The translations under genes and the position numbers were made by a program. DNA of 64,000 nucleotides from Polynucleobacter sp. (lineage in GTDB: Bacteria > Pseudomonadota > Gammaproteobacteria > Burkholderiales > Burkholderiaceae_D), in NCBI GenBank assembly GCA_021737945.1, contig JAIPCX010000006.1:58231-122230 (forward strand), in the 5' to 3' direction. The notes under the pieces are model-generated. The model did not search any database, had not been told where the DNA came from, and saw only the letters and a program-made list of their open reading frames with translations. Numbering within the stretch: the first letter of the stretch is position 1; each line of letters opens with the position of its first letter. This document shows positions 49,344 to 58,497 of this stretch, piece after piece.

Positions 49344-50315
49344 ATGACACGTAATCCCGAATTTTTGAAGCAAATTGCAAAAGGTGAGGAAGTGTTGTTT
49401 ACCTCTGTCGGACTTTTAACACCGGATAATTTACGGCATCAACTACATAAATTATTTGGCTTCTCTGCCAGTGGTGATGAAAAGGAAATGGTGGCCATAC
49501 AAGCGCAAGCTTGGGACGATCTGCGAGAAGAAATTAAAGCACAGCGTATCGTAATCAATGGAGCTGTGGTTAAGGCAGAAATTATCGACTTTAATATAGG
49601 CGTAAACAAAGGTGCCACTATCCTGGCGACGAATCCGATCATCGGTGAGGCTGTAAGCGGCACGAATTACGTGAATGAGCTCATCAACAATCGTTCTATG
49701 GATAAGCTTGTAGCAGTTACTGACAAGCGTCTAGCCACAAAAAACAACGAGTTAAGGACAAAAATCGATCAGCAGAAAAGAGAAACTGATCCTGTCCAAC
49801 TCAAAAAACTGGATAGTGAAATCATTGCTCTATATCGGGATATTGCCACTATCAATGAATTGAGCGCTCAAATTGCAGAAATCTGGAAAGACGGCAGCTA
49901 TCGCGATGCGGGTAATGAACCTTACAAACTTGTTTCGCGTGTCGCTTTGCTGTCTCACTTACTCGGTGGCGGTACCGTATTCAACTGCAAGAGCGGAAAA
50001 GATCGCACAGGTCAATTAGATGCCGAAGTTAAATTTTTAGCTTTTCAGATTCGTACATCGAATGGAAAAGTTCCTAAGCCGGATAGAAAAAGAACCAATC
50101 TAGAAAAAATTCAATTCGCAACGTTTATATTTTTTGATGAATCGCGGCGCACGTTGCAGGAATTTAATACCGGCTATGGTGGTTCTAAGCTAGTGGGCCA
50201 ACCTGCGCTGTATGGCAACTTCATACCATCCACTGGCGACGCTAAAGCTGATAAAAAAAATAAGGCCGCAACAATCAGCCAATTTCAAGGAAAATCCGGC
50301 ATCGTTCCTTCCTAG
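49344..50315 (+). CDS. SopB/IpgD-like inositol phosphate phosphatase, catalytic C-terminal portion
   Basis: A 323-residue segment closely following the C-terminal half of SopB/SigD and IpgD, T3SS effectors that dephosphorylate phosphoinositides in host cells. Landmarks are SVGLLTPDNL (about 18-27), FNIGVNKGA (SopB FNVGVNELA, near 75), EIWKDGSYRDAGNEPYKL, and the catalytic loop NCKSGKDRTG with nucleophile Cys215 and Arg221 (CX5R). The C-terminal tail ends with a Lys/Gln-rich helix. No good ribosome site precedes ATG 49344, and its frame is continuous with the upstream part, so it is more likely the disrupted end of one long gene (or a readthrough product) than a separate gene. Confidence 0.8.
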   Translation: MTRNPEFLKQIAKGEEVLFTSVGLLTPDNLRHQLHKLFGFSASGDEKEMVAIQAQAWDDLREEIKAQRIVINGAVVKAEIIDFNIGVNKGATILATNPIIGEAVSGTNYVNELINNRSMDKLVAVTDKRLATKNNELRTKIDQQKRETDPVQLKKLDSEIIALYRDIATINELSAQIAEIWKDGSYRDAGNEPYKLVSRVALLSHLLGGGTVFNCKSGKDRTGQLDAEVKFLAFQIRTSNGKVPKPDRKRTNLEKIQFATFIFFDESRRTLQEFNTGYGGSKLVGQPALYGNFIPSTGDAKADKKNKAATISQFQGKSGIVPS

Positions 50316-50424
50316 GCGGCTTGTATAACGCTAATGAAAGTGACAAGTAAGCTTCCGCGGGCAGCAGGCTAAATTATTTGGGCATTCGGTATAATGCAAA
50401 GCTTTTGTAGGATATCCGAACACC

Positions 50425-51529
50425 ATGGAAGCCGAACGCCTCAACGCCCTCACCGCCCTGCTCTCTGACCTCGTCGTTCGTGAGCTCGATCTTCGGAGGT
50501 ATCTTTGACTTTGATCTAAAGTCAGAGAAGCTAGAACAAGTCAACGCCGAACTAGAAGACCCTACCGTCTGGGATGACCCCAAGCGGGCTCAAGATCTCG
50601 GCAAAGAAAAAAAATCCCTGGAAGCGATTGTCGAGTCACTAACATCGATAGGCAGTGGTCTGCGCGATGCCAGCGACTTGCTCGAGATGGCGCGCGAAGA
50701 AGGCGATGACGATACGCTAATTGCCGTGGAATCGGACGCACACGAATTACAAAAGCTGGTCGAGGGCATGGAATTTCGCCGCATGTTCTCCAATCCACTC
50801 GATAAAAATAGCTGCTTCATTGATATACAAGCTGGAGCCGGTGGTACCGAAGCACAAGACTGGGCCTCGATGCTGCTGCGCCAGTATCTGCGTTACTGCG
50901 AACGCAAAGGATTCAAGACGGAAATCTTGGAACAATCCGATGGCGATGTGGCAGGTATCAAAACCGCGACTATCAAAGTCGATGGCGATCATGCGTATGG
51001 TTTTCTTCGGACTGAAACCGGTGTGCACCGTCTGGTGCGTAAATCACCTTTTGATTCAGCGAATGGCCGCCATACTTCGTTTTCTAGTTTGTTTGTGTAT
51101 CCCGAAGTCGATGATTCGGTAGAGATCGATGTGAATCCGGCGGACGTACGTGTTGACACCTATCGCGCGTCTGGTGCGGGTGGTCAGCACATTAACAAAA
51201 CTGACTCCGCTGTTCGTCTGACTCACACACCCTCGGGTATTGTTGTGCAGTGCCAGAACGACCGCAGTCAACACCGCAACCGCGCAGAAGCCTGGGCGAT
51301 GTTGAAGTCACGATTATACGAATTAGAAATGCGCAAACGTATGAGTGAGCAGCAAAAACTTGAAGATTCGAAAACCGATATTGGATGGGGACATCAAATC
51401 CGCTCGTATGTGCTGGATCAATCGCGCATTAAAGATTTGCGTACTAATTTTGAAACAGGTAACACCAAAGCGGTACTTGATGGCGATTTGGATGAATTCA
51501 TCGCTGCCTCACTTAAGCAAGGCGTCTAA
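50425..51529 (+). CDS. prfB: Peptide chain release factor 2, with programmed +1 frameshift
   Basis: Release factor RF2 recognises UGA and UAA. The gene is read in two frames: 50425-50505 encodes 27 codons ending RRYL, followed by an in-frame TGA at 50506-50508. A +1 shift at CTT-TGA-C continues from 50507 with [17 protein letters not shown] to 51529 (367 residues in total). The shift site has a Shine-Dalgarno-like GGAGG three bases before the CTT slip codon, as in E. coli. The protein has the GGQ loop ([18 protein letters not shown]) and the stop-codon reading SPF motif ([16 protein letters not shown]). lysS follows after 28 bases. Confidence 0.97.
50494..50509 (+). promoter_or_regulatory. 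prfB programmed +1 frameshift site
   Basis: CGGAGGTATCTTTGAC: an internal SD-like GGAGG, spacer TAT, slippery CTT and the stop TGA followed by C. When RF2 is scarce, the ribosome slips one base and makes more RF2, an autoregulatory circuit. Confidence 0.95.
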
Positions 51530-51557
51530 AACTATTATTGCATCCTAATCAGCGACC

Positions 51558-53087
51558 ATGAACGATAAAATCCAAGCTGCACCTGAAGAAAAAGATGAAA
51601 ACACCATCATCGCAGAACGCCGCTCAAAGTTAGCCGCTATTCGCGAAAAAGGTATCGCCTTTCCGAACGATTTTCGTCCACAACACAAATCCTCTGATTT
51701 ACACGAAAAATATGCCGACGCTGAACGTGACTCATTAGAAAGCCAAAACGTTCATGTGGTCGTCGCCGGACGCATGATGTTGAAACGTGTGATGGGCAAA
51801 GCGTCATTCGCTACGATTCAAGATGCCTCGGGCTTGCGTGCTGATGGCCGTATTCAGCTCTACATTACCAATGAGCTCACCGGTGAAGCTGATCACGAAA
51901 GCTTCAAGCATTATGATTTGGGCGATATTCTGGGTGCAGAGGGTACGCTATTCAAAACTAAGACCGGTGAACTATCCATCAAGGTCAGCAAGCTGCGCTT
52001 ACTGACCAAATCGCTGCGCCCTCTACCCGATAAATTTCATGGTCTATCGGATCAGGAAACTAAATACCGTCAACGCTATGTTGATCTGATCACCAGCGAA
52101 GAAACTCGTCGTACCTTTAAAGCACGCACCACTGCGGTATCTTCTATCCGTCGTTTCATGGACAGTCATGAGTTCATGGAAGTGGAAACACCGATGCTGC
52201 ATGTAATTCCCGGTGGCGCGGCTGCCAAGCCCTTTATTACTCATCACAATGCGTTAGATATGGAAATGTATCTGCGTATTGCGCCTGAGCTGTACTTAAA
52301 GCGTTTGGTGGTGGGTGGGTTTGACCGTGTATTTGAAGTTAATCGTAATTTCCGGAATGAAGGCGTGTCGCCTCGTCATAATCCAGAATTTACGATGATG
52401 GAATTTTATGCCGCCTATGTCGATTACAAGTGGCTGATGGATTTTACCGAAGCGTTGATACGACAAGCCGCTATTGATGCGCATGGAACAGCGGCCCTCA
52501 CCTATCAGGGTCGTGAATTAGATTTAACTAAACCGTTTCACCGCATGACGATTGTGGAGGCGATCAACAAGTTTGCTCCGCACTACACGCATGAACAATT
52601 GAATGATGCTGAGTTTCTTAAAAAAGAGCTCAAGGAAAAGTTTGACGTTAAGCCGCATGTGATTTCTGGGCTAGGTGCATTGCAATTATCGTTGTTTGAA
52701 GAAACGGCGGAATCTCACCTGTGGGAACCCACCTACATTATTGACTATCCAGTTGAGGTATCACCACTGGCACGCGCCTCAGATACCTTAGCGGGCATTA
52801 CCGAACGCTTTGAGTTGTTTATTACAGGTCGCGAAATTGCGAATGGATTTTCTGAGCTCAATGATGCTGAAGATCAGGCCGCTCGCTTTCAAGCGCAAGT
52901 CGATGCCAAAAAAGCGGGCGATGATGAGGCGATGTACTACGATGCCGACTATATTCGCGCACTGGAATATGGCATGCCACCTACGGGAGGTTGCGGCATC
53001 GGTATTGATCGTTTGATGATGCTAATTACTGATTCGCCGAATATTCGTGATGTGATTTTGTTTCCTCATTTGCGCCGAGAAGATTAA
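51558..53087 (+). CDS. lysS: Lysyl-tRNA synthetase (class II)
   Basis: A 509-residue class IIb synthetase. The N-terminal OB-fold anticodon-binding domain (about 60-165) contains [23 protein letters not shown]. The catalytic domain has motif 1 ([20 protein letters not shown]), motif 2 ([20 protein letters not shown]) and motif 3 ([13 protein letters not shown]) close to the C-terminus. It is co-transcribed with prfB and followed by a strong terminator, with the chaperone-effector locus beyond. Confidence 0.98.
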   Translation: MNDKIQAAPEEKDENTIIAERRSKLAAIREKGIAFPNDFRPQHKSSDLHEKYADAERDSLESQNVHVVVAGRMMLKRVMGKASFATIQDASGLRADGRIQLYITNELTGEADHESFKHYDLGDILGAEGTLFKTKTGELSIKVSKLRLLTKSLRPLPDKFHGLSDQETKYRQRYVDLITSEETRRTFKARTTAVSSIRRFMDSHEFMEVETPMLHVIPGGAAAKPFITHHNALDMEMYLRIAPELYLKRLVVGGFDRVFEVNRNFRNEGVSPRHNPEFTMMEFYAAYVDYKWLMDFTEALIRQAAIDAHGTAALTYQGRELDLTKPFHRMTIVEAINKFAPHYTHEQLNDAEFLKKELKEKFDVKPHVISGLGALQLSLFEETAESHLWEPTYIIDYPVEVSPLARASDTLAGITERFELFITGREIANGFSELNDAEDQAARFQAQVDAKKAGDDEAMYYDADYIRALEYGMPPTGGCGIGIDRLMMLITDSPNIRDVILFPHLRRED

Positions 53088-53110
53088 TTAAACTAGCTGA
53101 ATCTCACATA

Positions 53111-53138
53111 GCCCCGTCAATAAAACGGGGCTTTTTTT
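53111..53138 (+). terminator. Intrinsic terminator after lysS
   Basis: GCCCCGT (53111-53117) pairs with ACGGGGC (53125-53131), loop CAATAAA, followed directly by seven T. It isolates the prfB-lysS unit from the effector locus. Confidence 0.92.
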
Positions 53139-53276
53139 CAGATGGTTTTAACAGTCCCTTATGACCTTTTCATTACAAACTGATTAATATATTTATAAAG
53201 GAAAATGGAATTATTTAGATGATGCGGTTACCCATCTCATTGAATTTTATAAATCAATAATGAGAGGAACTGCACC

Positions 53277-53693
53277 ATGTGGAAACAGAGACAACGCAGC
53301 TTAATTAACGATCTTTGCATCATTGCAGGTATACCGGATTCAGTCGATCTCCTACTTGAAACTGGCACGTTCAGCTGCCAAGACATCCCAGTAACAATTC
53401 TTCCAGGCAGCACTGACAATAGTCTAGCTATTTATGTACAGCTAGGCCAACCAGAACCTACTCAAATCGTAAGCATTTACCGTCGCTTACTCGAACTTAA
53501 TTTACTCATCACTCACAAGCATGGCGAACATCTCGCTATCGACCCGGAAAGTGGCGCGGCTGTTTATGGTTATGAATTAGCTTTTTCCAATGCGGAACAA
53601 TTATGGATAAGTCTGCAACGCGCTACTGCTCAAGCAATTAAATGGCGTTCGACATTTTTCCTGCTGGAAGAATTGAGCGAATTGCAATCATGA
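53277..53693 (+). CDS. CesT/SycE-family type III secretion chaperone
   Basis: A 138-residue small, acidic protein with the layout of class I T3SS chaperones: helix 1 (LINDLCIIAGIP), a central antiparallel sheet (FSCQDIPVTILPG, LAIYVQLG), helix 2 (IVSIYRRLLELNLLI), a strand with LAIDPESGAAVYGYEL, and a long final helix (NAEQLWISLQRATAQAIKWRS). The LLELNLL-then-DPESG pattern is typical of the CesT fold. These chaperones dimerise and bind the N-terminal part of an effector. The stop overlaps the next ORF start (ATGA), and a GAGAGGAA ribosome site precedes its ATG. The partner is probably the overlapping gene product. Confidence 0.8.
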   Translation: MWKQRQRSLINDLCIIAGIPDSVDLLLETGTFSCQDIPVTILPGSTDNSLAIYVQLGQPEPTQIVSIYRRLLELNLLITHKHGEHLAIDPESGAAVYGYELAFSNAEQLWISLQRATAQAIKWRSTFFLLEELSELQS

Positions 53694-55063
53694 TTAACGA
53701 CCTTGGGCCAGACGCGATGGGCATGCATTACCCCAATCATGAAACCACTCCACAGCCAACCACCTCCGCAGTAAAACCACCTACCCTTTCAATCAAAACC
53801 ACCATGCTGGCTCATTGCGGCCGTGATATTTTGGGTCAGATGTTTGGACGTACTTTTGGACTTGTCTTGTTTAACGCTGCGGCCTACGTTGCCTCTGCCA
53901 GTGTTCCCTGCCAAATCGTTGCAGGCGGTCTGGGTGCAGTCTTTGGGGGCTTGCAATCGCAACGACTAGCGGCTGCACAAATTGGTAGCGACAGCACGCT
54001 TCAATACTGTGGTGTCGCCGCTTGTACCTTGATGGGCGCTACGGCTGGAGCCGCCATTGCTTCGTTCGGTACGTATCAACCCGTCGCTGCCTTAGCCGTC
54101 GGGTCTGCTTTAGCTATTAGCGTTTCACTGGCTAAGTTTTGCAGAAAACGACCTAGTGATGACATTGCCGTCGATGCCACTAAGGCCACGATTTTTCTAG
54201 TCAGTACGGCAGCCTCGGTTTGTGCAATTACGTCGCTAGATACCTATATCAGCCCCTCAATCAATCTGGCACCCAAAAATTTAGGGGTCGTTTTAGAAGC
54301 GACGACCGTTGAATTTTTCAAGTCGTCACTCGAGCGCTGGGGACCATCGGTAGACCGACATGCTTTAAATTTCAATGGCAAAGTATACGCATCAATGGCC
54401 GGTTTACTACCGTATCTGGCAGCCACCGTTCTGCTGAATGGCTACGTCAGCGGAAAAATGCAGCCTGACCATGAAACTCATGATTTTGAGAAATTGATAT
54501 TGCCGCTCCTAATTGGAGCTATCGCCAATGGAGTGCGTGGTGCATGCAATGCTGCTGCCGTGTATGTATGTCATCAGAATGGCTGGGGGGTGGCCAAACC
54601 AGACGCTTCTATCATTAGGCCTAGTATCGGACCTAAAAGTCCCGAAGCAATACGAATGAGCAAAAAAATTGCTATCCGATTTTTTCTCAGCGTTTGTAGA
54701 AATGCGGTTCATGACAGACTGACTCATGCCGGTATGAGCGTGGTACAGGCCAGCATACTATCGCAAGGAATTTATGGCTTCTTTGCTCAAAATCGCGATT
54801 TGGTTTACGACTTGATGAAAGGAGAAGGTTGGAACACATCTGAAGAAACTCAAAGCGTCACCTCAGATACCAGCAGTTTGAGTAGTATCGCCATTCCTAA
54901 CGACACGAAATCATCTAATGTAGTCGACACATCGGTTGAAGTTTCCTCAGCAAGCACATCAGAAACCTCTGAAAAGAACTCAGCCGATCAGTCAAATGAA
55001 GTCTCAATTATCGTTTCCGCAGCACACTCATCCGACACGTCGAGTGAAGTTTCTAATGAGTAA
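53690..55063 (+). CDS. Putative T3SS effector with multiple membrane spans, novel family
   Basis: A 457-residue protein of no recognised family. It has a polar Pro/Thr-rich N-terminus (1-45) as in secreted T3SS substrates, no Sec signal, and about six hydrophobic segments (roughly 53-88, 104-124, 130-148, 165-185, 234-252, 268-295). A basic region follows (325-380), then a low-complexity Ser/Thr/Glu-rich tail (385-457). The ATG at 53690 overlaps the chaperone stop, which favours it over the upstream in-frame ATG at 53642. The class I chaperone partner, hydrophobic segments and disordered tail fit a protein inserted into a host membrane or vacuole. Function is not identified. Confidence 0.6.
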   Translation: MINDLGPDAMGMHYPNHETTPQPTTSAVKPPTLSIKTTMLAHCGRDILGQMFGRTFGLVLFNAAAYVASASVPCQIVAGGLGAVFGGLQSQRLAAAQIGSDSTLQYCGVAACTLMGATAGAAIASFGTYQPVAALAVGSALAISVSLAKFCRKRPSDDIAVDATKATIFLVSTAASVCAITSLDTYISPSINLAPKNLGVVLEATTVEFFKSSLERWGPSVDRHALNFNGKVYASMAGLLPYLAATVLLNGYVSGKMQPDHETHDFEKLILPLLIGAIANGVRGACNAAAVYVCHQNGWGVAKPDASIIRPSIGPKSPEAIRMSKKIAIRFFLSVCRNAVHDRLTHAGMSVVQASILSQGIYGFFAQNRDLVYDLMKGEGWNTSEETQSVTSDTSSLSSIAIPNDTKSSNVVDTSVEVSSASTSETSEKNSADQSNEVSIIVSAAHSSDTSSEVSNE

Positions 55064-55237
55064 GTTCACTCATCACACACTATCTAAAACCTAAAGCCAC
55101 ATTTGATCTAGCTCATGCCTAGAGTTAGTTTATCCATGATTAATCGCCAGTCTCTTGTATAAAGCGAACGGGAAATCAATAAACGCCATTATTAAACGGT
55201 CATTGATATTTTGCAGATCTACTGATGGGAGAAATTA

Positions 55238-55426
55238 ATGAATTATGCGAAAGATGAAGAGGACGATTTATCGTTAAACCATCTAGCTGGAATCGCTGCA
55301 CTCGCTTGCGCTGGCATTATTGGCTTGTCATTACTAGTGGCTACATGGATGTTTGGCAACCCACTAAAGCCCATACCTGATTCATCGCTTCAGCATCAGG
55401 CAAAGATAGGAATGAAAAATCGATGA
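55238..55426 (+). CDS. Small single-span membrane protein, unknown
   Basis: A 62-residue protein with an acidic N-terminus (YAKDEEDDLSL), one hydrophobic span (about 16-39: LAGIAALACAGIIGLSLLVATW) and a short polar C-terminus, preceded by a good GGGAGA ribosome site. It lies 174 bases after the putative effector and is convergent with iscX. No homologue is recognised; it could belong with the effector locus or be an independent small membrane protein. Confidence 0.55.
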   Translation: MNYAKDEEDDLSLNHLAGIAALACAGIIGLSLLVATWMFGNPLKPIPDSSLQHQAKIGMKNR

Positions 55427-55443
55427 ACTGCCGTACTTAATGA

Positions 55444-55638
55444 TTACTTGGCCTCGTCTATCCAAGCCATTTGAATCGCTTCTAAGATTTTTTCACCCGA
55501 GCGATCTGCATGATCATCAAACCCGTCAAGTTCGGTGATCCAACGATGCAAATCAGTAAAACGCACCGTTAGCGGATCAATCTCAGGAAATTTATCGTAT
55601 AGCGCTTCGGCGATACGTAACGTGTCAGTCCACTTCAT
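55444..55638 (-). CDS. iscX: IscX (YfhJ) Fe-S cluster assembly protein
   Basis: A 64-residue acidic protein, the usual last gene of the isc operon, that binds IscS and probably iron. The sequence follows E. coli Isc[41 protein letters not shown], and [13 protein letters not shown]. The start lies at the fdx stop (TGA/ATG contact). Confidence 0.95.
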   Translation of the reverse strand: MKWTDTLRIAEALYDKFPEIDPLTVRFTDLHRWITELDGFDDHADRSGEKILEAIQMAWIDEAK

Positions 55639-55976
55639 CAGTGATTTTCGCGGGCGTGATTAATGGTGTATTTCGGAATTTCAACAATCAGATCAGCGTT
55701 TCCAACCAGCGCTTGACATGATAAACGTGAGGTTGCTTCCAAACCCCAGGCCATGTCGAGCAAGTCTTCTTCCTTCTCTTCCGCTTCATTGAGCGATCTA
55801 AATCCCTCGCGTATCACCACATGACAGGTCGTGCAGGCACACGATTTTTCACACGCATGCTCAATCTCGATATCTTGCTCAAGCAAGGCATCGCACACGG
55901 ACGTCCCCGTTGGCACTTCAAAGACTGCGCCTTCTGGGCATAAAATTTCATGAGGCAGTACGACAATTTGCGGCAC
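55638..55976 (-). CDS. fdx: Isc-type [2Fe-2S] ferredoxin
   Basis: A 112-residue adrenodoxin-type ferredoxin that donates electrons in cluster assembly. The four cluster cysteines appear as [16 protein letters not shown] and SRLSCQALV (spacing C-X5-C-X2-C-X~37-C). The N-terminus [20 protein letters not shown] is typical. It lies 28 bases after hscA. Confidence 0.97.
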   Translation of the reverse strand: MPQIVVLPHEILCPEGAVFEVPTGTSVCDALLEQDIEIEHACEKSCACTTCHVVIREGFRSLNEAEEKEEDLLDMAWGLEATSRLSCQALVGNADLIVEIPKYTINHARENH

Positions 55977-56004
55977 GCTATTCCTTTATTATTGATGTCT
56001 CAGT

Positions 56005-57870
56005 TCAGGCAATTTCGTCGAGCTTTTTGCCCGTCAGTGCAACACGAACACTGCGGTCCATACGACGAGCAGCAAAATCTTCAGTGGCATGGGCTAACGC
56101 ATCAATCGCTGCTTTGATCGCGTGATGATCCTCGCCTTTGGCACTGGCCCGTAATTGCTCAATCAAACGATCAATGTCTGTTTTTTCAGTAGCTGACAGA
56201 AGCTCAGCATCTTGTTCAAGCGCGGCTAATGTAGCCAGCACGATGCGCTCGGCTTCGACCTGCTCTTCGCGCAAAGCACGCAATTGCATATCGCCTTCTG
56301 CTGACGAGAACGATTCTTGCAGCATGCGCGAAATATCATCGTCCGCTAAACCATAGGATGGCTTCACGATAATCGAGGCTTCCACGCCTGAATGCGCTTC
56401 ACGTGCCGACACCGATAACAAACCATCGGCATCCACCTGATAGGTCACGCGTATACGCGCCGCACCAGCCACCATGGGCGGAATTCCTCGCAACTCAAAA
56501 CGTGCCAGTGAGCGGCAATCCGTCACCAATTCACGTTCGCCCTGAACCACATGTACCGCCAAAGCGGTTTGACCATCTTTGAAGGTTGTAAATTCCTGCG
56601 CACGCGCGCACGGTATGGTCGAATTGCGTGGAATGACTTTTTCAACCAAGCCACCCATTGTCTCAATACCTAGTGATAAAGGAATCACGTCGAGTAACAG
56701 CCAGTCATCGCCAGATGCGCGATTACCTGCTAACAGGTTAGCTTGAATAGCCGCACCTAAAGCAACCACTTTGTCCGGATCAATATTTGCCAGTGGCAGT
56801 GTCTTGAAATAATCCGCCACCGCTTTACGCACATGCGGCATGCGGGTTGCGCCACCGACTAATACGACGCCATCGATATCATCGATAGTTAAGTTCGCAT
56901 CGCGTACCGCTTTTCGACACGGGGTCACTGTTTTGTTCACCAAATGCTGAGTCAGTGCTACGAAATCAGCATCGGTAATGGTGAGTCTAACTTCTTCACC
57001 GGAATTTAAAACAGCATCAATATGCGTCTGTTCGTGCGTAGAGAGAATTTCTTTCGCCTCACGCGCCTTGACCATCAAGGTGCGGGTATCTTCATCCGAC
57101 AAAGGCGCGAGATTCGCTTGTTCAATAATCCAGCAAAACAAACGATGATCAAAATCATCGCCACCCAAGGCTGAATCACCGCCGGTGGATAAAACTTCAA
57201 ACACGCCTTTAGATAGTTTTAGAATCGAGACATCGAAGGTGCCACCCCCCAAGTCGTACACCGCATAGATACCTTCGGAACTGTTATCCAAGCCATACGC
57301 AATCGCCGCTGCAGTCGGTTCATTTAACAAGCGTAAAACATTCAAGCCTGCTAGTCGTGCAGCATCTTTGGTTGCCTGCCGCTGCGCATCATCAAAATAC
57401 GCTGGCACCGTAATCACAGCACCAACCAGTTCATCACCTAATGCATCTTCAGCACGCTGACGCAAAGTCGCTAAAATTTCTGCCGAGACTTCAACTGGGC
57501 TCTTAATGCCTGCCACTGTTTTAAGTTGCAGCATGCCGGGTGCATCGACAAAGTCATACGGAAGATTTTCAGCGTAAGCGATATCTTTCAAGCCGCGACC
57601 CATGAATCGCTTTACCGACACAATCGTATTTTTTGGGTCGGTTGTCTGCGCTGCTTTTGCTTTGTAACCTATCGTGGCATACCCATTTTTCAGGTAATGC
57701 ACGATAGACGGCAATAGGGCATGGCCTTCATCGTCATTCAATACTTCTGGAATGCCGTGGCGCACAGTCGCCACCAGTGAATTGGTGGTACCAAGATCAA
57801 TACCCACGGCCAGCCTATGCTGGTGCGGCGCAGTGGACATGCCGGGTTCGGCGATTTGAAGCAGGGCCAT
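56005..57870 (-). CDS. hscA: Fe-S assembly Hsp70 chaperone HscA
   Basis: A 621-residue specialised Hsp70 that releases clusters from IscU together with HscB. The nucleotide-binding domain has [16 protein letters not shown] (about 22-37), [13 protein letters not shown] and [13 protein letters not shown]; the substrate domain begins near 390, and there is no DnaK-type EEVD tail. The N-terminus [21 protein letters not shown] is typical of betaproteobacterial HscA. It recognises the LPPVK motif, which is present in the IscU here. Confidence 0.98.
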   Translation of the reverse strand: MALLQIAEPGMSTAPHQHRLAVGIDLGTTNSLVATVRHGIPEVLNDDEGHALLPSIVHYLKNGYATIGYKAKAAQTTDPKNTIVSVKRFMGRGLKDIAYAENLPYDFVDAPGMLQLKTVAGIKSPVEVSAEILATLRQRAEDALGDELVGAVITVPAYFDDAQRQATKDAARLAGLNVLRLLNEPTAAAIAYGLDNSSEGIYAVYDLGGGTFDVSILKLSKGVFEVLSTGGDSALGGDDFDHRLFCWIIEQANLAPLSDEDTRTLMVKAREAKEILSTHEQTHIDAVLNSGEEVRLTITDADFVALTQHLVNKTVTPCRKAVRDANLTIDDIDGVVLVGGATRMPHVRKAVADYFKTLPLANIDPDKVVALGAAIQANLLAGNRASGDDWLLLDVIPLSLGIETMGGLVEKVIPRNSTIPCARAQEFTTFKDGQTALAVHVVQGERELVTDCRSLARFELRGIPPMVAGAARIRVTYQVDADGLLSVSAREAHSGVEASIIVKPSYGLADDDISRMLQESFSSAEGDMQLRALREEQVEAERIVLATLAALEQDAELLSATEKTDIDRLIEQLRASAKGEDHHAIKAAIDALAHATEDFAARRMDRSVRVALTGKKLDEIA

Positions 57871-57918
57871 GATGTAATTTTTATAGTGTCTGGTTACTGT
57901 GTCAGTCGCGGACTATGA

Positions 57919-58434
57919 TCAAGCTTCAAGCAGTTCAAATACGCGGCCCACTTCGTCACCGAATTTTTCTACGAACATCAGCTGACGAACTTGTTCGCCC
58001 GCATCGTTGTATTGGGCTGCATTGAGATGTTGAGTCACTAATGAAAGCAAACCGCCGCGCTTTTGAATCAATTCATTTTCTAATTGCTCAAGAGCTGATT
58101 GGTTTTTGGTATCGCGTGCCTCGTCTAATGCTTCGCGCCACTCAATTTGCTGCATTAAAAACGCCGTGGGCATGTGGGTATTCGATTCAGTCGCCAAATC
58201 AACGCCATTCAACTCGCACAAATACATTGCGCGCTTTAAAGGATTTTTAAGTGTTTGATAGGCCTCATTTGCGCGTGTGGCCCATTGCATAGCAACGCGT
58301 TTTTCAGCATCGGTAGCCGTCACGAATTTATCTGGATGCACTCTACCCTGCACTTCACGATAGGCAGCATCGAGCTGTTGAGTATCAATCTCAAACATCA
58401 CAGGCATCTGAAACAGCTCGAAATGGTTTTTCAT
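57919..58434 (-). CDS. hscB: Fe-S assembly J-protein HscB
   Basis: A 171-residue co-chaperone that delivers IscU to HscA and stimulates its ATPase. The N-terminal J domain has the HPD motif in VQGRVHPDKFV, and the C-terminal helical bundle (about 90-170) binds IscU. The start lies right after a hairpin with a T-tract, which may lower expression relative to iscRSUA. Confidence 0.97.
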   Translation of the reverse strand: MKNHFELFQMPVMFEIDTQQLDAAYREVQGRVHPDKFVTATDAEKRVAMQWATRANEAYQTLKNPLKRAMYLCELNGVDLATESNTHMPTAFLMQQIEWREALDEARDTKNQSALEQLENELIQKRGGLLSLVTQHLNAAQYNDAGEQVRQLMFVEKFGDEVGRVFELLEA

Positions 58435-58440
58435 GGTGAT

Positions 58441-58474
58441 CCAAAAACAAAAGCCTGTCGTTACAAACAGGCTT
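58441..58474 (-). terminator. Terminator-like hairpin inside the isc operon, between iscA and hscB
   Basis: On the minus strand AAGCCTGT pairs with ACAGGCTT (8-bp perfect stem, 8-base loop; plus-strand positions 58467-58474 and 58451-58458), followed directly by TTGTTTTTGG (58441-58450). It would partially stop transcription after iscA. It lies 7 bases upstream of the hscB start and could also occlude its ribosome site. Confidence 0.65.
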
Positions 58475-58497
58475 CAAGATAAGGCGAGCCAAGTGAG

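Noticed and set aside
49344..50315. The catalytic SopB-like segment as an independent gene with its own start
   Set aside because: No ribosome site before ATG 49344, the frame is open back to the TAA, and residues before this ATG already match the family. It is listed as a separate coding segment only because the stop divides it.
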